Shown here piece by piece: positions 17,568 through 17,791 of a stretch of DNA of 17,791 nt. The notes below the pieces were generated by a model. That model was not told where the DNA came from and searched no databases. It was given only the letters and a program-made list of their open reading frames with translations. The position numbers and the translations under genes were made by a program. Each line of letters begins with the position of its first letter. Position 1 is the stretch's first letter. Source of the stretch: Hyphochytrium catenoides (lineage: Eukaryota > Sar > Hyphochytriomycetes > Hyphochytriales > Hyphochytriaceae); NCBI GenBank assembly GCA_900088475.1, contig FLMG01000195.1:3252-21042 (forward strand), given 5' to 3'.

Positions 17568-17568
17568 A
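17520..17568. repeat. (GA)n microsatellite in leader intron
   Basis: A near-pure GA run on the plus strand just beyond the donor of the proposed leader intron of the threonine dehydratase. It is CT on the sense strand. Confidence 0.92.
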
Positions 17569-17583
17569 CCTTGCTTTCCTTAC

Positions 17584-17748
17584 CGCTGGTTGTGGGCTTC
17601 CCTTTGTGACCTCTCGTTATGTCAGGGCAGCGAAGAGAGAGCGCTGCCGCTTCAGTCAGAGGAAGAGGTAAGTAGATACCCGCAGAGCGAGTTATGTGAG
17701 GCCGCAAGAGGGCGCGGCGATGCTGCTGTTGTTTCCTTCCTGCCTGCT
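17584..17748 (-). other. Proposed non-coding 5' leader exon of the threonine dehydratase gene
   Basis: On the minus strand this unique sequence ends at a strong AGCG|GTAAGG donor at 17584. A CTCCTCAG acceptor at 17402 lies 38 bases upstream of the start codon, giving a 182-base CT-rich intron. The exon contains no ATG, so I read it as 5' UTR. Its right limit is unknown and could reach into or past the repeat at the window end. The open frame continues through the join without an ATG, so a coding role from a start outside the window cannot be excluded. Confidence 0.5.
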
Positions 17749-17791
17749 CGCTCTCCGTCTCTCTCTCTCCGTCTCTCTCCCTCTCTCTCTC
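17749..17791. repeat. CT-rich microsatellite at the window end
   Basis: Imperfect (CT)n on the plus strand, running off the end of the window. Confidence 0.9.

Noticed and set aside
1-17791. CRISPR arrays, insertion sequences, operons and ribosome-binding sites
   Set aside because: The repeats are simple microsatellites without spaced units. No transposase or terminal inverted repeats were seen, and the gene structure is eukaryotic.

Overview
This window is nuclear DNA of a eukaryote, most likely a protist or alga. Three genes rebuild cleanly only if GT-AG introns of about 60 to 560 bases are removed. The two tRNA-Pro genes have internal A and B boxes and oligo-T stops. One enzyme carries a mitochondrial-type presequence, and there is no sign of operons. 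GA/CT dinucleotide and trinucleotide repeats are unusually dense. I cannot name the lineage from the sequence alone.

Layout. Positions 1-1979 are purine-rich and trinucleotide-repeat DNA with no gene I can defend. Positions 1980-2820 hold a possible minus-strand terminal exon, two opposed GA and CT blocks, and a possible membrane-protein exon. Positions 2825-5283 (+) hold a four-exon MFS transporter of the CLN7/MFSD8 type. Positions 5577-6917 (-) hold a basic, probably nuclear, unrecognised protein in three exons. Positions 7081-7478 (-) may hold a small two-exon gene. Positions 7856-9634 (-) hold a two-exon, membrane-anchored pepsin-family aspartic protease. Positions 9959-10810 hold two weak small gene candidates on opposite strands. 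Positions 11037-12336 hold two identical tRNA-Pro(UGG) genes flanking a reading frame with a weak E2F-like motif. Positions 12381-13047 (+) hold a two-exon gene of unknown function. Positions 13709-17363 (-) hold a seven-coding-exon mitochondrial threonine dehydratase with one ACT domain, preceded by a non-coding leader exon (17584 onward).

The genes do not form a pathway. The transporter and the protease could both belong to the endomembrane or lysosomal system, but that is inference. In the three well-supported genes, introns are pyrimidine-rich on the sense strand, so much of the GA/CT repeat content appears to sit in introns and to report gene orientation. I found no convincing new multi-gene system. 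The most useful results are the reassembled gene models, the candidate extra exons and the repeat-orientation pattern.
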